Source: Saprospiraceae bacterium (GTDB lineage: Bacteria; Bacteroidota; Bacteroidia; Chitinophagales; Saprospiraceae). From it: a stretch of 64,000 nucleotides of DNA. Positions 25,742 to 35,275 of the stretch are shown piece by piece. Position numbers and translations under genes: made by a program. Within the stretch, counting starts at the first letter, position 1. Each line of letters begins with the position of its first letter. The notes below the pieces were generated by a model. That model did no database searches, was not told where the DNA came from, and saw only the letters and a program-made list of their open reading frames with translations. The stretch lies in contig JAHDGU010000002.1 in assembly GCA_020627535.1 (NCBI GenBank), positions 124,001 through 188,000 of the forward strand, in the 5' to 3' direction.

Positions 25742-26626
25742 CTAGTAATTGACCCAGACTTTCGTCACATAATGATCACTAAAGCTAACAATCCGCAATA
25801 CAACCCAACTACCACGCCACGAATCTTGAAGGAGAATAGAAGAAGACTGACTATCAGTCAATTTTCGACCCGACAATGAATAAAGTTCAACCAGGCTAGG
25901 CACCTTGCTTTCGTGCTCAACGGTTAAGTCATTCTGATCTTGGAAAATACGCCAAGAACGATCAGCTGTATTTTGATCGTCTGTTGAGACTATTCTGCCA
26001 TTGCAGTTGTAGCTAGCTCCGAGAATATCAACTATTCTTTCGAAAGCGATTTCCCCATCAACTATTGCACAATACCTGTAAGGTTGAGGAGAAGAAGCGA
26101 TGACCTCCCAACAGTGAAGATAGCCTAAAGCCGAACCCAGTCCCTCATACCACTCGATTCCATCAAGGACTAACACCTTGCGCTCAATGCTATCGTTGAA
26201 TGAAACATAATAAACATAGGAGACCATCAGAGTATCGCTAGACGCACAGTCTCTCATGTATTCAGGAACAATAAATTGATCTCCCACTTCTAGGTCAAAA
26301 TCATAAATCAAATACTCTGTTGAATCAAATTGGGGCATAAAATAAACTTGACGACCATTAGATCGAATCAGACCTTCGAAGTCTCCTGACTCAAACATGA
26401 GTCTAGAATATACTACTCCATTAACTGTAGAGTCTCCGTACATCTGAAGGACACCTCCAAAATAATCCACGTTATCCGGGGGATAATAAATGTGATATTT
26501 CCACTCCCCACTCTCACTCGGGAAATCCGCTGACTGCGCGACAAGGAGTGAACTAAAGGTAATAGTCAGCAGAAAGCTAAGACCTAATAAGCGCCAAAAA
26601 ATCTGTATTTGTTTATTTATCTTCAT
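25742..26626 (-). CDS. Secreted protein with T9SS type A tail, unknown function
   Basis: 294-aa protein with a long signal peptide (cleavage near VAQS, about 32). The middle (WKYHIYYPPDNVDYFGGVLQMYGDSTVNGVVYSRL, then FDLEVGDQFIVP and YEGLGSALGYLHCWE) is a beta-rich domain I see as typical of Bacteroidota secreted proteins without known activity. The end (PSLVELYSLSGRKLTDSQSSSI to VTKVWVNY) is a type A T9SS sorting domain, so it should be at the cell surface or released. It has its own transcription unit or shares one with the next gene, 19 bp away. Confidence 0.7.
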   Translation of the reverse strand: MKINKQIQIFWRLLGLSFLLTITFSSLLVAQSADFPSESGEWKYHIYYPPDNVDYFGGVLQMYGDSTVNGVVYSRLMFESGDFEGLIRSNGRQVYFMPQFDSTEYLIYDFDLEVGDQFIVPEYMRDCASSDTLMVSYVYYVSFNDSIERKVLVLDGIEWYEGLGSALGYLHCWEVIASSPQPYRYCAIVDGEIAFERIVDILGASYNCNGRIVSTDDQNTADRSWRIFQDQNDLTVEHESKVPSLVELYSLSGRKLTDSQSSSILLQDSWRGSWVVLRIVSFSDHYVTKVWVNY

Positions 26627-26645
26627 TGCATATCACTTTTACCAA

Positions 26646-27299
26646 TCACTCATACTCAAGATAGGCATCATACAGCCTAAACACGTCCTTCTTCTTAAAC
26701 TCTTTGTCTTGGAGCCGCTTGACGAGCTCAGGTGTATCTTGAAAGTACGCTATGGCAGTATTGCGAAATACATTGTTGGCATTCGCTTGTAGCCCAGCAT
26801 CGTCATCTGTGATAAATGAGACATGCTCTTCACCTGGTCTCTGAAAATAATATGGGAATGCAACGAATCCGGCTTGCCCCTTCGTCGTCATGCGGATCTC
26901 ACCATTCTTCATCTTGTAGGTCTCAGCTCCTGTGTACATCATCATTTTGGCATCAGCTTTTACTGCTAGCAGCCAAGCTGGTTTTTTGTACTCCTTTTCT
27001 TTGAGCTTACCGGCCTTGGTCATGTAGACCCATTTGATGCGCGCATATTGCATCACATAAGCATTCCCTTCTTCTGTCGTAAAGATCACGTGATCGATAT
27101 CTTCACCCAGCAGATTGAATGAGTCGCCAGAGGCGTCCTGACACTTGAGACTGCTCGAGTTTCCTTTGGGAAGCTTTGCCGTGAGGGATTTCACCTCACC
27201 ACTTTTCAAGAGAACTTCCACAGGATAGTAGCTCTGTGCTGAGACGTGTAGGACATTAAAAACAAAGAGAAAAATAAAAGAGGCTCTAAAAATTGACAT
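26646..27299 (-). CDS. Exported protein of unknown function
   Basis: 217 aa from the preferred start (MSIFRASFIFLFVFNVLHVSAQ signal peptide). The frame extends 30 codons upstream but that part is not leader-like. The mature part has a small N-terminal beta domain (VEVLLKSGEVKSLTAKL, EDIDHVIFTTEEGNAYVMQYARIKWVYM) and a C-terminal helical part rich in Lys and Glu. I do not recognise a family. It precedes the T9SS-tailed gene and may be in one operon with it. Confidence 0.6.
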   Translation of the reverse strand: MSIFRASFIFLFVFNVLHVSAQSYYPVEVLLKSGEVKSLTAKLPKGNSSSLKCQDASGDSFNLLGEDIDHVIFTTEEGNAYVMQYARIKWVYMTKAGKLKEKEYKKPAWLLAVKADAKMMMYTGAETYKMKNGEIRMTTKGQAGFVAFPYYFQRPGEEHVSFITDDDAGLQANANNVFRNTAIAYFQDTPELVKRLQDKEFKKKDVFRLYDAYLEYE

Positions 27300-27430
27300 C
27301 GTAGAATCGAATTTGTGATACACTGAGTGGCAATGATATGGTAAGCACAACTCAGCATAAGGGATAAATAGGATCTTGAAGATAAGCACTCTGAGTCAGA
27401 GAGTCAAATCCAAGCTGGGCGGGCAAAAGC

Positions 27431-27940
27431 TCAAAGCAACCTACGAAATACGTGCTGAGTAGGAGAAGATGAGATCATCTCAAAGTCTAATTTTCGCAAA
27501 AGACCTATGGACGCATCATTGTCCGATCGAGTATCAGCAAGCACCTGAGTCAATTTGAGCTCATCCCTGCCATACCTGACAATCTCATTAAGCACCTCTG
27601 TCATCAGGCCTAGTCTCCAGTACTTTTGCCCAATCCAGTAAGCTAGCTCTGCACGGTCTGTTTCTTGATCACCAAAGTTGAGCACTACCTCACCGATCAT
27701 CTCCTCATCATCCTTAGACTCAATGGCCAAGATTAGTTGTGACTTTGAATTGAATCCTCGCATGATCTTTGACAGCCTCATGCCGGCATCAATGGAATTG
27801 TAGGGATAGCTAATATTCTTGATATGCCTGGCGATCAGTCGGTGGGAACCATGATGCACCAAAGCGGGAATGTCTTCTGGAGTCATCAGACGTAGGACCA
27901 GTCGACTCGTGTTGAGTCTAGGGAAATTCGTAGGAAACAT
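27431..27940 (-). CDS. GNAT-family N-acetyltransferase (RimJ/RimL-like)
   Basis: 169-aa cytosolic acetyl-CoA-dependent acyltransferase. It opens LNTSRLVLRLMTPEDIPALV as RimJ/RimL-type enzymes do, has the beta-4 strand IGEVVLNFGD, and the acetyl-CoA loop region YWIGQKYWRLGLMTEVLNEIV, followed by VLADTRSDNDASIGLLRKLDFE. The substrate (ribosomal N-terminus, small amine or antibiotic) cannot be deduced. It sits between a TonB-C-domain gene and an exported unknown. Confidence 0.87.
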   Translation of the reverse strand: MFPTNFPRLNTSRLVLRLMTPEDIPALVHHGSHRLIARHIKNISYPYNSIDAGMRLSKIMRGFNSKSQLILAIESKDDEEMIGEVVLNFGDQETDRAELAYWIGQKYWRLGLMTEVLNEIVRYGRDELKLTQVLADTRSDNDASIGLLRKLDFEMISSSPTQHVFRRLL

Positions 27941-27962
27941 ATCACAAAGAAAGAGAATCTTT

Positions 27963-28709
27963 CTATTTCTGCCCCTGTCGAATATTCAGTAAATTCATTT
28001 TACAACTCTTGGTATTGCCTACAGTGAGCACATAGTGCTGCGCCACGGTTTCACCATTCCTGTATTGAGCTGGAGACCAGACTTCCATCGCACAGAGCGC
28101 ATCAAGAAAGAGCTGATCAGTCTCAGCATCTTCACAAGAGTCAGTCATCTCAATATCGATGACTTCTCCTGTCGGACTGATCGTAAAATTGAAAGTCCCC
28201 AATATTTGGCCTCCAAATACCTCTCTATCTAATCGAGAAATCGCTTTGTCCACCAGAAATTGATTCAGTGCGTCTTTACCGCCGTCATAGCTCGCATCGG
28301 TGTCAGGATTGATCATGAAATCAAATCCCATCTGCCTGATTTTATTCTCTGACAGCTGGTTATCTGGCCAATACTCTACGCGCACCTTGATATCAGATTG
28401 GTTGTCCGCATTGAGCATGATTTCTTTCTGCGCTGAGCTTAGAACATCACTTTTGGCGAAAGCCGACCGTTCCTCACCTGCCACTACAGCAGTAATTTCC
28501 ACTCCTACGTAACGCTTGACCCACTGTGGTTTGTAAAACTCATTCAAATCGCTAAGACTATCAGCCTCCATCACAGCCGTCCGCGATATGGAAAGCGGTT
28601 TATAGACTTGATAAACTTCAAAAGCAAAGTCGTCTGCATCTTGAGCAAGTCCCACGGTCAGCATTGAACAAGCAAGGCAGAGTGTGATAATGATTGATTT
28701 GAATCTCAT
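27963..28709 (-). CDS. Exported protein with TonB C-terminal-like domain
   Basis: 248-aa protein with signal peptide (cleavage after GLAQ). The C-terminal 90 residues (GTFNFTISPTGEVIDIEMTDSCEDAETDQLFLDALCAMEVWSPAQYRNGETVAQHYVLTVG) match the TonB C-terminal fold used by energy transducers and many periplasmic proteins. There is no N-terminal transmembrane anchor or Pro-rich spacer, so it is not a classical TonB. An N-terminal domain of unknown type precedes it. One dispersed mini-hairpin lies within the gene at 28455. Confidence 0.75.
   Translation of the reverse strand: MRFKSIIITLCLACSMLTVGLAQDADDFAFEVYQVYKPLSISRTAVMEADSLSDLNEFYKPQWVKRYVGVEITAVVAGEERSAFAKSDVLSSAQKEIMLNADNQSDIKVRVEYWPDNQLSENKIRQMGFDFMINPDTDASYDGGKDALNQFLVDKAISRLDREVFGGQILGTFNFTISPTGEVIDIEMTDSCEDAETDQLFLDALCAMEVWSPAQYRNGETVAQHYVLTVGNTKSCKMNLLNIRQGQK
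28455..28464 (+). repeat. GAAA-loop mini-hairpin (TTTT-GGC/GCC)
   Basis: GGCGAAAGCC preceded by TTTT, antisense within the TonB-C-domain gene, where it encodes Ala-Phe-Ala-Lys on the other strand. Confidence 0.65.
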
Positions 28710-28780
28710 AGGATAAAAATAAGTCAGTCTGGGACGTGATCAAAGAACATAACAAAGCTTAACAAGGAGCACAGAGAGTA

Positions 28781-29203
28781 CTACTGACACTTGGGACAAA
28801 CTCCTCTGACACTCACTTGCACCTGATCTACTTGATATCCAGCTAGGCTCAGCACAAAGTCTTGATCAAGGTCCTGGCAGGTGACCTCATCGCACTCGCT
28901 ACACTTGAAGTGGACATGCTCATGCTCGTGCTGGTGCGAGTCACAGCTGTGACCACAAAGGGCGTAGTAAACGCCGTCTTGATCTCTGAGCGCTTGATGG
29001 ATGATACCCTGATTGGTCAGTGTATCCAATGTCCTGTACAGTGTGACCCGGTCAATAGGGCTCAGCGTCTCTTGGATCTTGGAATAGGGCATCGCGGACC
29101 CAAAGTCCTGTAAGCAATCAATGAGATCTAGCCTAGGCTTCGTTGCCCTGAGACCTCGGCTCCGTAAAAGTGAAGCCGAACTTTCCTTATGCTTGTGATC
29201 CAT
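28781..29203 (-). CDS. Fur-family metal-responsive transcriptional regulator
   Basis: 140-aa regulator with an N-terminal winged helix (LRATKPRLDLIDCLQDFGSAMPYSKIQETLSPIDRVTLYRTLDTLTNQGIIHQ) and the C-terminal metal domain. It has a histidine-rich metal site (CDSHQHEHEHVHFKC) and two CxxC pairs (CSEC and CPKC) for structural zinc. The spacing and zinc-site look fit Fur or Zur, and which metal is sensed cannot be decided. No clear palindromic Fur box was seen in its own upstream region. It lies alone between the TonB-C-domain gene and def. Confidence 0.88.
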   Translation of the reverse strand: MDHKHKESSASLLRSRGLRATKPRLDLIDCLQDFGSAMPYSKIQETLSPIDRVTLYRTLDTLTNQGIIHQALRDQDGVYYALCGHSCDSHQHEHEHVHFKCSECDEVTCQDLDQDFVLSLAGYQVDQVQVSVRGVCPKCQ

Positions 29204-29397
29204 CTGTCTGTAAAAGTATTAGCTGCAAGTGTTCTCGATCAGGCCTGAGCATCGCTTTTTTTTGCAATAAGGCTCCGATAGGAGAATGATCGCCATGCCC
29301 AATGTATCAAGTCATTTTGAGTTGATTTTGTTCGCCGCAAGGATCGAAGCCTGCTAGCCATGATGCTGATGTCTACAGCCAACGGCAAAAAAGACGA

Positions 29398-29952
29398 TCA
29401 CACCACAAACTTGAGACGATAGTCGGCGTCTACATTGCCTTTTCTAATCGCCTCCAGCTTGCGCTTGATGAGCTGACGCTTGAGTGGCTTGAGATGCTCT
29501 GTAAAAAGCTTGCCCTCTATGTGATCATACTCATGCTGGATCACTCGCGCATTGATCCCATCATACTCTTCCTCGTACTCATTGCCGTCAAGATCATAGT
29601 ACCGAATCGCTATATCGGACCAGCGATCTACATCACCTCGCAGATGAGGTATGGATAGACAGCCTTCCTCATAGCTCCACTCTTCTCCCCACTCTTCTAT
29701 GATCTCTGGATTGATAAATGCCTTCTTGACACCTTTGGACTCTTCACCTTTTTTCATGGTCTGCACTGTGTCTACCAGAAAAATTCTCATCGACTTACCG
29801 ACCTGAGGTGCGGCAAGACCTACGCCCTGCGCATTGTACATGGTCTCCCACATATTGGCAATAAACTCCTTGATACCTGGGTCATCAAGATCTACGTCCT
29901 TGGCTTTTTTCTTGAGGACTTTCTGTCCATATGCATAAATCGGTAGTATCAT
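29398..29952 (-). CDS. def: Peptide deformylase
   Basis: 184-aa Fe/Zn enzyme that removes the formyl group from nascent proteins. All three family motifs are present: GVGLAAPQVG (about 42-51), EEGCLSIP (with the Cys ligand) and QHEYDHIEG (two His ligands and catalytic Glu). Length is normal. Its start overlaps the stop of the RuvX/YqgF gene by 4 bp (ATGA-type), indicating translational coupling. Confidence 0.96.
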   Translation of the reverse strand: MILPIYAYGQKVLKKKAKDVDLDDPGIKEFIANMWETMYNAQGVGLAAPQVGKSMRIFLVDTVQTMKKGEESKGVKKAFINPEIIEEWGEEWSYEEGCLSIPHLRGDVDRWSDIAIRYYDLDGNEYEEEYDGINARVIQHEYDHIEGKLFTEHLKPLKRQLIKRKLEAIRKGNVDADYRLKFVV

Positions 29953-30359
29953 GTGTGTCCTAGGTATCTCTGTAGTATGATGACTGCCGCGATGCGATCT
30001 ACAAGTGCCTTGTCGCGACGTTTTTTCTTTTTGACTCCGGAGCGCAAAATTACCTCTTTGGCCTCTGCGCTACTATAGCTTTCGTCAGTGAGTATGATGG
30101 GTAGATCTGGCTTGAGCTTGGCCAATTTTTGGGCGAAAGCCCTCAACTCATGCGTGACAATACTATCTGATCCATCATGATGCCTTGCATCTCCCAAGAC
30201 CAACTCCTCGACCTCCTCTCTAGATAGATACTGTAGGATATAATCCCACAGCTTGTCAGTGTCCACAGTATCCACTGGAAACGCCGCGATCTTCAGTGGA
30301 TCCGTAGCCGCAATGCCTGATCTCTTGAGTCCGTAATCTATGCATAGTATTCTAGCCAT
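29949..30359 (-). CDS. ruvX: RuvX/YqgF-family Holliday-junction resolvase-like nuclease
   Basis: 136-aa RNase H-fold protein (preferred start MARILCIDYG at 30359, giving the canonical N-terminus; ten codons upstream are not conserved-looking). Motifs: CIDYGLKRSGIAATD, LVLGDARHHDGSDS (family form LVxGlP), ILTDESYSSAEA and a final VDRIAAVIILQRYL with the catalytic Asp. It acts in the cytosol in 16S rRNA 5' maturation or junction resolution. It carries a mini-hairpin at 30131. Confidence 0.92.
   Translation of the reverse strand: MARILCIDYGLKRSGIAATDPLKIAAFPVDTVDTDKLWDYILQYLSREEVEELVLGDARHHDGSDSIVTHELRAFAQKLAKLKPDLPIILTDESYSSAEAKEVILRSGVKKKKRRDKALVDRIAAVIILQRYLGHT
30131..30142 (+). repeat. GAAA-loop mini-hairpin (TTTTT-GGGC/GCCC)
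   Basis: GGGCGAAAGCCC preceded by TTTTT, antisense within ruvX, where the other strand reads Ala-Phe-Ala-Gln. Confidence 0.65.
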
Positions 30360-30389
30360 ATTCCTGTGCCTTAACAGTCGTACTGCCAT

Positions 30390-30700
30390 AAGGGTTTCGT
30401 CGAACCCAATTCATGCATCACGCATTTTTTGGCGTTATAAGCTCTCATATATAGTATTGATTTACAAGGCATTGCAACAGTTGAGATCAGCTTTACATCC
30501 GTCATTGAGTCTTCTACTTGAATCGCTCCTATGAATCGTGAAATCATCGTTGCAAGCTACCACTTTCTAATCTTCGCAGCAAGCGCATTTCCACCTCATA
30601 ATCAAGCACTTAACCTCCTTACGATCGTCTGCCATCCCTCACCTGAGAAGCACCTGATTCCATCTCACAGATTCACTATCCATCGAAGTCTAACGTACTA
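30390..30700. other. Non-coding gap, nothing recognised
   Basis: About 310 bp between ruvX and the terminator of the 1361-aa repeat protein gene. It has only short frames without protein-like composition and no good TAnnTTTG box near the ruvX start. I see no RNA gene. Confidence 0.5.
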
Positions 30701-30707
30701 AATGGGT

Positions 30708-30747
30708 AAAAAAAAGAGAGCCCCTCCCAACCTGAGTCGAGAGGGGT
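30708..30747 (-). terminator. Intrinsic terminator of repeat-protein gene A
   Basis: Stem CCCCTCCC (30721-30728) with GAGAGGGG (one G-U in RNA; 30739-30746) followed on the minus strand by CTCTC and a run of eight T. It lies about 40 bp after the stop at 30786. Confidence 0.7.
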
Positions 30748-30785
30748 CCCATCCCAAAAACAGCAATTAAACTTTCATGCGTGTT

Positions 30786-33700
30786 TTACTTCACCAAGAT
30801 CATTTTCTTCATTTCTACGAAGTCATCCGTTTCCAGGCGGTAGTGTAATACTCCGTCTGAAGATAATTCACTTGCTTGAAGCGTCACCACATTGAGCCCT
30901 TTGTCGAAGTAGCCTGTCTTTGCCAATATGATTTTGCCATGGACGTCAATCACAGTGATTGTCGCCTCAGCTGCATCAGGGAGTGAGAAGCTGATCTGCG
31001 TCTCATCACTGAATGGATTCGGTCTGTTTTGGTAGAGTACCACTCCAGCCGCTGCATCTGAGCTTCTATACTCGAGTTCCACCTCTACTTGCTCATCATT
31101 GAGAGACACTGCCTCTGCGTCGATAAGTGCATCAGTGATATCGAGATAGTCGCTGAGATATCCATCTCTGAGGGCGACAAATTCGATTGTGTATAGCACA
31201 TCCATTGTGTTCATTTCTGCTTGAGCCGCGGTAGCATACCATAGCGTACTGATATGTCCAGCATCGACTGCTTGTGTACCGAAGTAGCTATCGTCTAGCT
31301 GCAGCGCACCTCTCGTGTAGCCCTGGTAGCTCAGTGCATCGCTGTCAAATGTCCATCCATACTGGTATGCCTGGAATCCTTCAGCAGCATTGATCTGCAC
31401 AGGTACTCTGATCAGCTCACCTCTTGCGATCTTTTGATCTTGGAGGCTTACCACCATCGCATCACCTGTACGATCTTCCGTCTCTACGAAGCCGTCTGTA
31501 GATGCTGATCCGTTGACATCACCAATCTTGACTGCCTTGAAATTGACATCCATCATGTGATCTTCAAATGGATCAATGACATACTCCTCAGGGAAGTCCT
31601 CATTCCATGGATTGAGATCATCTGTGAAGATGTGATTCTCGTCGATAAATCTCCATGAAGTGTTGTTTTGGAACTCCGAGTAGTAGCCTAGTAGTAGTCT
31701 GCGAAGCTCGATGATATCGAGAGCAGTTACTTCTTCTGTATTGTTGACATCTGCTGCGATGACTTTGTACGGACTATCAAGTCTTCTCACACCTTGGATA
31801 TGTCTCTGAATCAAGAGGATATCAAAGGTTGAGATACCATTGAGTGGATTATCATTGCTATGTGGCACCACTGTGTAGCTTCCGCCAAATGGCATGTCAG
31901 GGAATGCAAACAATCCGTTTTCTCCAGTGATTGCATCGTCGACGCTACCACCTTCTAGAGTGACATTCACATCTGCAACTTCATCGTCATCTTCTGTGGT
32001 GATGAGTCCGAGGATGTCACCATCATCATTGAAGCCATCACAAGCATTACCATTGTTATCATCTTGTACAGTGACTGTTACTGTACAGAAGTCGCTGTTA
32101 CCATTTTCATCGATGACCCATAGGTCTACCTCATTGTCTCCGAGATCATCACAAGTGAATGTGCGATTGAGAACTAGCGAGTCAGGCGAGAATGATACAA
32201 ATACTTTAATCTGATCACAGATATGATAACTTCCCTTGTCAAGATCGCTGGCCCAGATATCAACAGTACCAGTAGATTCCATCACGACTGTAATGATGCC
32301 GTCGTAGCACAGTGGCGTAGGTTTCTTACAATTTGCGATATTGAATTCTTGCGTACAGCTCGTCTTGTTGCCACATGCATCTTCGACGGTCCATAGGATA
32401 TTGTGTCGGCCGACTGGGTAAGATCCAGTTGCATTGCTGCCCGAAGCTTCGATCTCATAGATATCATCTTGGTTGAGGTCGATCTTGTAGCTGTAGTTCA
32501 AGTTTTCTGTACAGTCATCTTGTGCAGTGACATTGAGCTCGATGAACCCATCTGCGCACTGATCATCAAATGTGCATATCTGTAGTGGTCCACAATCAGA
32601 GGTAATCTGAGGTGCTATATCATTGAACACTTTGATCACTTGCTGATGTGAGTATATCGGGAACATCGTTCCATTCTCTGGATCTTCGTACTCACCACAC
32701 CAGTCGATGACCTTCCAGGTACGGATGATCTTGAAGCACGCTTCTTCTTCTCCGTTGAAGATGAAGATTTCGTCTTCGTAAGATGTAGCTACTTGCTCAC
32801 ACTCAGTCTCAGTGAATGTAGGCTCATCAAATAGTGGCGGAAGTGACTCAGGAGGTAATGTCCCAGCGTCGCAGCCAAGATTGGTTGCCTCGTAGTTGAG
32901 CGGCCAAGTGATATTGTTTCTGTCAAACGTATCAGATCTGATGATTGTGATACGCTGCAGACACTGCGCTGTGCGATCGCCAGCATCTTCTGCGACAAAT
33001 AGTCTTCGGATCTCTCCGACATTACAAGTATTGATCTCTTTGATGATTGTCTCACGGATATCAACAACACAATTGTCGAGTGTGAATCCGTCCATACCCC
33101 AGTTGACTGGTGTATCGCTAAAGTCAGGATCGTCGATGATGATCGCCTCTCTATCTTCTTGAGCTAGAGCTACGATACCAAACTGATCAAGATCATCTGG
33201 ATCAAAGTCGTAGGTACAAGTAATCGTAATATCTGGAGGACAAGTCACTACTGGAGGCAGCTTATCTTGAACCTCTACTTCTACCATACATTCATTGTAT
33301 CGACCGAATAGATCTCCACCAGGTCCATGTCGGAATTCTTCTACAGGACCCTCACCTGGGTCTACATCATAGACACGGAATCTGACCATGACAGGAGCTT
33401 CTGTATCCTCACAGCAAAACTTCACATAGTCATCAAAATACTCTTGATATCCCGTGATATCATCGTTATCATCTCCATTGATACCATCGCAGCTACCAGT
33501 GGTCATTCGCTGTACTTTGAAGTATACGTCTCCGCAGTTATCAATAGATCCGTCATCAAATGTCTCGGCAAAGGCCTTGGCCGTGCCATCAAGTGTGAGT
33601 GATACTACTGTGTATCTATCACAGACAGGTACAGGAGGATTGTTATCGATTACAGTGACTTGCATAAAGCAGTTGGCCATGTTGCCACACTGATCCAATG

Positions 33701-34862
33701 CACGATACTCGATCGTATGTACACCACCTGTAAGCTCTACGACACCTCCATTTTGATTGTCCAGGAATCCGCCTGGATATACGATATCTACTTGGATGTC
33801 AGATACATCTTGACAGTCATCCGTCGCAGTGATCGGAGGAAGCGTCACTGTTGCTCCACATGTGTGAAGACCAGATGACACTGTCATATCTGCTGGACAA
33901 TTGAAGATCGGTGCAGTCGTATCAGCGATCTCTATAAGCTGGATGCCACTATATACTACCTGCTGACTGCACCACCACTCACTGACAGACCAGACTCTCA
34001 TGATGAGTCGATTGCAGTGGATCGGTGCTAGGTCAACATCACTGTATGTTACCGTAGTATTGCAAAACTGTGAAAAAGGATAGATGCTAGTGCCACCGAC
34101 CATCGGCACACTATTGATCTCTAGCGGCTGAGGAATACCATCACCATTGAGATCCCACTCTCCTGTACAGACGAGCGGATTACCCGTGGATACGGTCATC
34201 GTATCCGGGAAATCAATCGAATCAGCTTGAATGCGCTCTAGCAAGAATACTTGAGCACAGGTATCGGCCATATTCCCTCTGCTATCTGAAGCAGTGTAGA
34301 ATCGGACGACCCTTGAAATATAGGTGGAGTCGCAGTCCAAAATTGTGACCTGCTCATCCAGCAGTATTGGCTCCACGTCACCTCCACAATTGTCAGGAGC
34401 CACTGGTGGCTCATAATTTGACGGAAGTCCGCAGGAACCAATAATGGTATCCATACATGTAATAATAGGTGGAAACTTGTCTTCCACATAACCGTAGCTC
34501 CAGCAAGTATTGCCGGTGACACGATCGACTAGCTCTAGCGTGACACGCTCATCGACATAGTCAGATGTGATCAAAGGACTCGTGGGGATCAGTACTCCGT
34601 TGTGATATACATTCACTTCGAAGTCGCCTCCCACACATCCAGATGTATCTGCGAACATAGAAGGTGTGACCATTGCCTCACAGTCCATATTCACGGAGAT
34701 ATTCACATCGGTACATGCGAGCGTACACTGCGCCACAGCCTGGAAAGAGCTCATCGCAGTAAGTGCGAGAGCAAAAGAGAATACGCAAATAGACCTAAAT
34801 TGGCAAAGTAGGCTTGTTCTTTTGGCGTACGTCTCCTTGGGCGAAAATGTAGTTTTCTTCAT
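30786..34862 (-). CDS. Giant T9SS protein A: HYR domains, dockerin-like loops, cohesin-like domain
   Basis: About 1358-aa secreted protein (leader ends SFQAVAQ; start at 34862, or three codons earlier). Domains: an N-terminal cysteine-rich region; HYR/Ig-like domains (APIFNCPADMTVSSG, PPVVTCPPDITITC); a paralogous segment with FCCEDTEAPVMVRFRVYDVDPGEGP; a carnitine-like CNA_B/SdrD fold near 965 (LFAFPDMPFGGSYTVVPH). A dockerin type I pair follows (GISTFDILLIQRHIQG and AADVNNTEEVTALDIIELRRLLLG), with a third loop KIGDVNGSA. Then come a cohesin-like beta-sandwich (about 1143-1275) and a type A T9SS tail ending MKKMILVK. The likely role is surface adhesion or assembly. It is last of four such genes, with its own long upstream region. 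Confidence 0.85.
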   Translation of the reverse strand: MKKTTFSPKETYAKRTSLLCQFRSICVFSFALALTAMSSFQAVAQCTLACTDVNISVNMDCEAMVTPSMFADTSGCVGGDFEVNVYHNGVLIPTSPLITSDYVDERVTLELVDRVTGNTCWSYGYVEDKFPPIITCMDTIIGSCGLPSNYEPPVAPDNCGGDVEPILLDEQVTILDCDSTYISRVVRFYTASDSRGNMADTCAQVFLLERIQADSIDFPDTMTVSTGNPLVCTGEWDLNGDGIPQPLEINSVPMVGGTSIYPFSQFCNTTVTYSDVDLAPIHCNRLIMRVWSVSEWWCSQQVVYSGIQLIEIADTTAPIFNCPADMTVSSGLHTCGATVTLPPITATDDCQDVSDIQVDIVYPGGFLDNQNGGVVELTGGVHTIEYRALDQCGNMANCFMQVTVIDNNPPVPVCDRYTVVSLTLDGTAKAFAETFDDGSIDNCGDVYFKVQRMTTGSCDGINGDDNDDITGYQEYFDDYVKFCCEDTEAPVMVRFRVYDVDPGEGPVEEFRHGPGGDLFGRYNECMVEVEVQDKLPPVVTCPPDITITCTYDFDPDDLDQFGIVALAQEDREAIIIDDPDFSDTPVNWGMDGFTLDNCVVDIRETIIKEINTCNVGEIRRLFVAEDAGDRTAQCLQRITIIRSDTFDRNNITWPLNYEATNLGCDAGTLPPESLPPLFDEPTFTETECEQVATSYEDEIFIFNGEEEACFKIIRTWKVIDWCGEYEDPENGTMFPIYSHQQVIKVFNDIAPQITSDCGPLQICTFDDQCADGFIELNVTAQDDCTENLNYSYKIDLNQDDIYEIEASGSNATGSYPVGRHNILWTVEDACGNKTSCTQEFNIANCKKPTPLCYDGIITVVMESTGTVDIWASDLDKGSYHICDQIKVFVSFSPDSLVLNRTFTCDDLGDNEVDLWVIDENGNSDFCTVTVTVQDDNNGNACDGFNDDGDILGLITTEDDDEVADVNVTLEGGSVDDAITGENGLFAFPDMPFGGSYTVVPHSNDNPLNGISTFDILLIQRHIQGVRRLDSPYKVIAADVNNTEEVTALDIIELRRLLLGYYSEFQNNTSWRFIDENHIFTDDLNPWNEDFPEEYVIDPFEDHMMDVNFKAVKIGDVNGSASTDGFVETEDRTGDAMVVSLQDQKIARGELIRVPVQINAAEGFQAYQYGWTFDSDALSYQGYTRGALQLDDSYFGTQAVDAGHISTLWYATAAQAEMNTMDVLYTIEFVALRDGYLSDYLDITDALIDAEAVSLNDEQVEVELEYRSSDAAAGVVLYQNRPNPFSDETQISFSLPDAAEATITVIDVHGKIILAKTGYFDKGLNVVTLQASELSSDGVLHYRLETDDFVEMKKMILVK

Positions 34863-34871
34863 GAGAACCAA

Positions 34872-35240
34872 AAAGTTTAATTAATAAAATATCATTCTAC
34901 CCGACAGCTTTCTGCCAGGTGTACATGCGTGTGTGTTTCCTTAGTCGCGGGCATAGCCCGAGAGCTGGTTCTCTATCTTGTATTCAGGAGGAGGTGCTTG
35001 TTAAGAGGAGTGACGAGATTAAGTATTAAACTTTTTCTAAATACTTAACAAGCTCTTTATCAGTGACAAATATAGAATCATATTATCATATATGTAACTA
35101 TCCTATATGTGGTATATTTCACATTACATATATAAATAATGTATAATACATTGATTTACAATGCATAAATTGTGAAAATTCACAATAAAAAAAGCGAAAA
35201 CGGCCATTGCCCTCTTCGCTAGATACCCAAACCGATAAAT
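34872..35240 (-). promoter_or_regulatory. Long upstream region of gene A with mutually exclusive stems
   Basis: This gap has no gene. It contains a minus-strand TATATTTG box (35067-35074) and a palindrome TGTGAAAATTCACA (35171-35184). Two perfect stems share one arm: 34996-35005 pairs with 35044-35053 (GCTTGTTAAG, 10 bp), and 35019-35027 pairs with 35040-35048 (TTAAGTATT, 9 bp). Transcription from the box would give a structured leader of about 195 nt. Confidence 0.4.
35184..35220 (-). terminator. Possible second terminator after gene B
   Basis: AGCGAA (35193-35198) pairs with TTCGCT (35215-35220) and is followed on the minus strand by TTTTTTT. It is weaker than the hairpin just upstream and could act as a backup. 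Confidence 0.35.
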
Positions 35241-35241
35241 G

Positions 35242-35275
35242 AAAAAAGCCTCTCTCCCACGCTTGGGAAAGAGGC
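35242..35275 (-). terminator. Intrinsic terminator of repeat-protein gene B
   Basis: A 12-bp stem (35248-35259 with 35264-35275, one G-U in RNA), a four-base loop and a six-T tract on the minus strand, 38 bp after the stop at 35314. Confidence 0.85.

Noticed and set aside
31885-31897. GCTTCCGCCAAATGG, similar to the GGAA-loop element, also seen near 43410
   Set aside because: Both encode the conserved PFGGSYTV of paralogous proteins A and C, so similarity is explained by homology; the stem is also incomplete.
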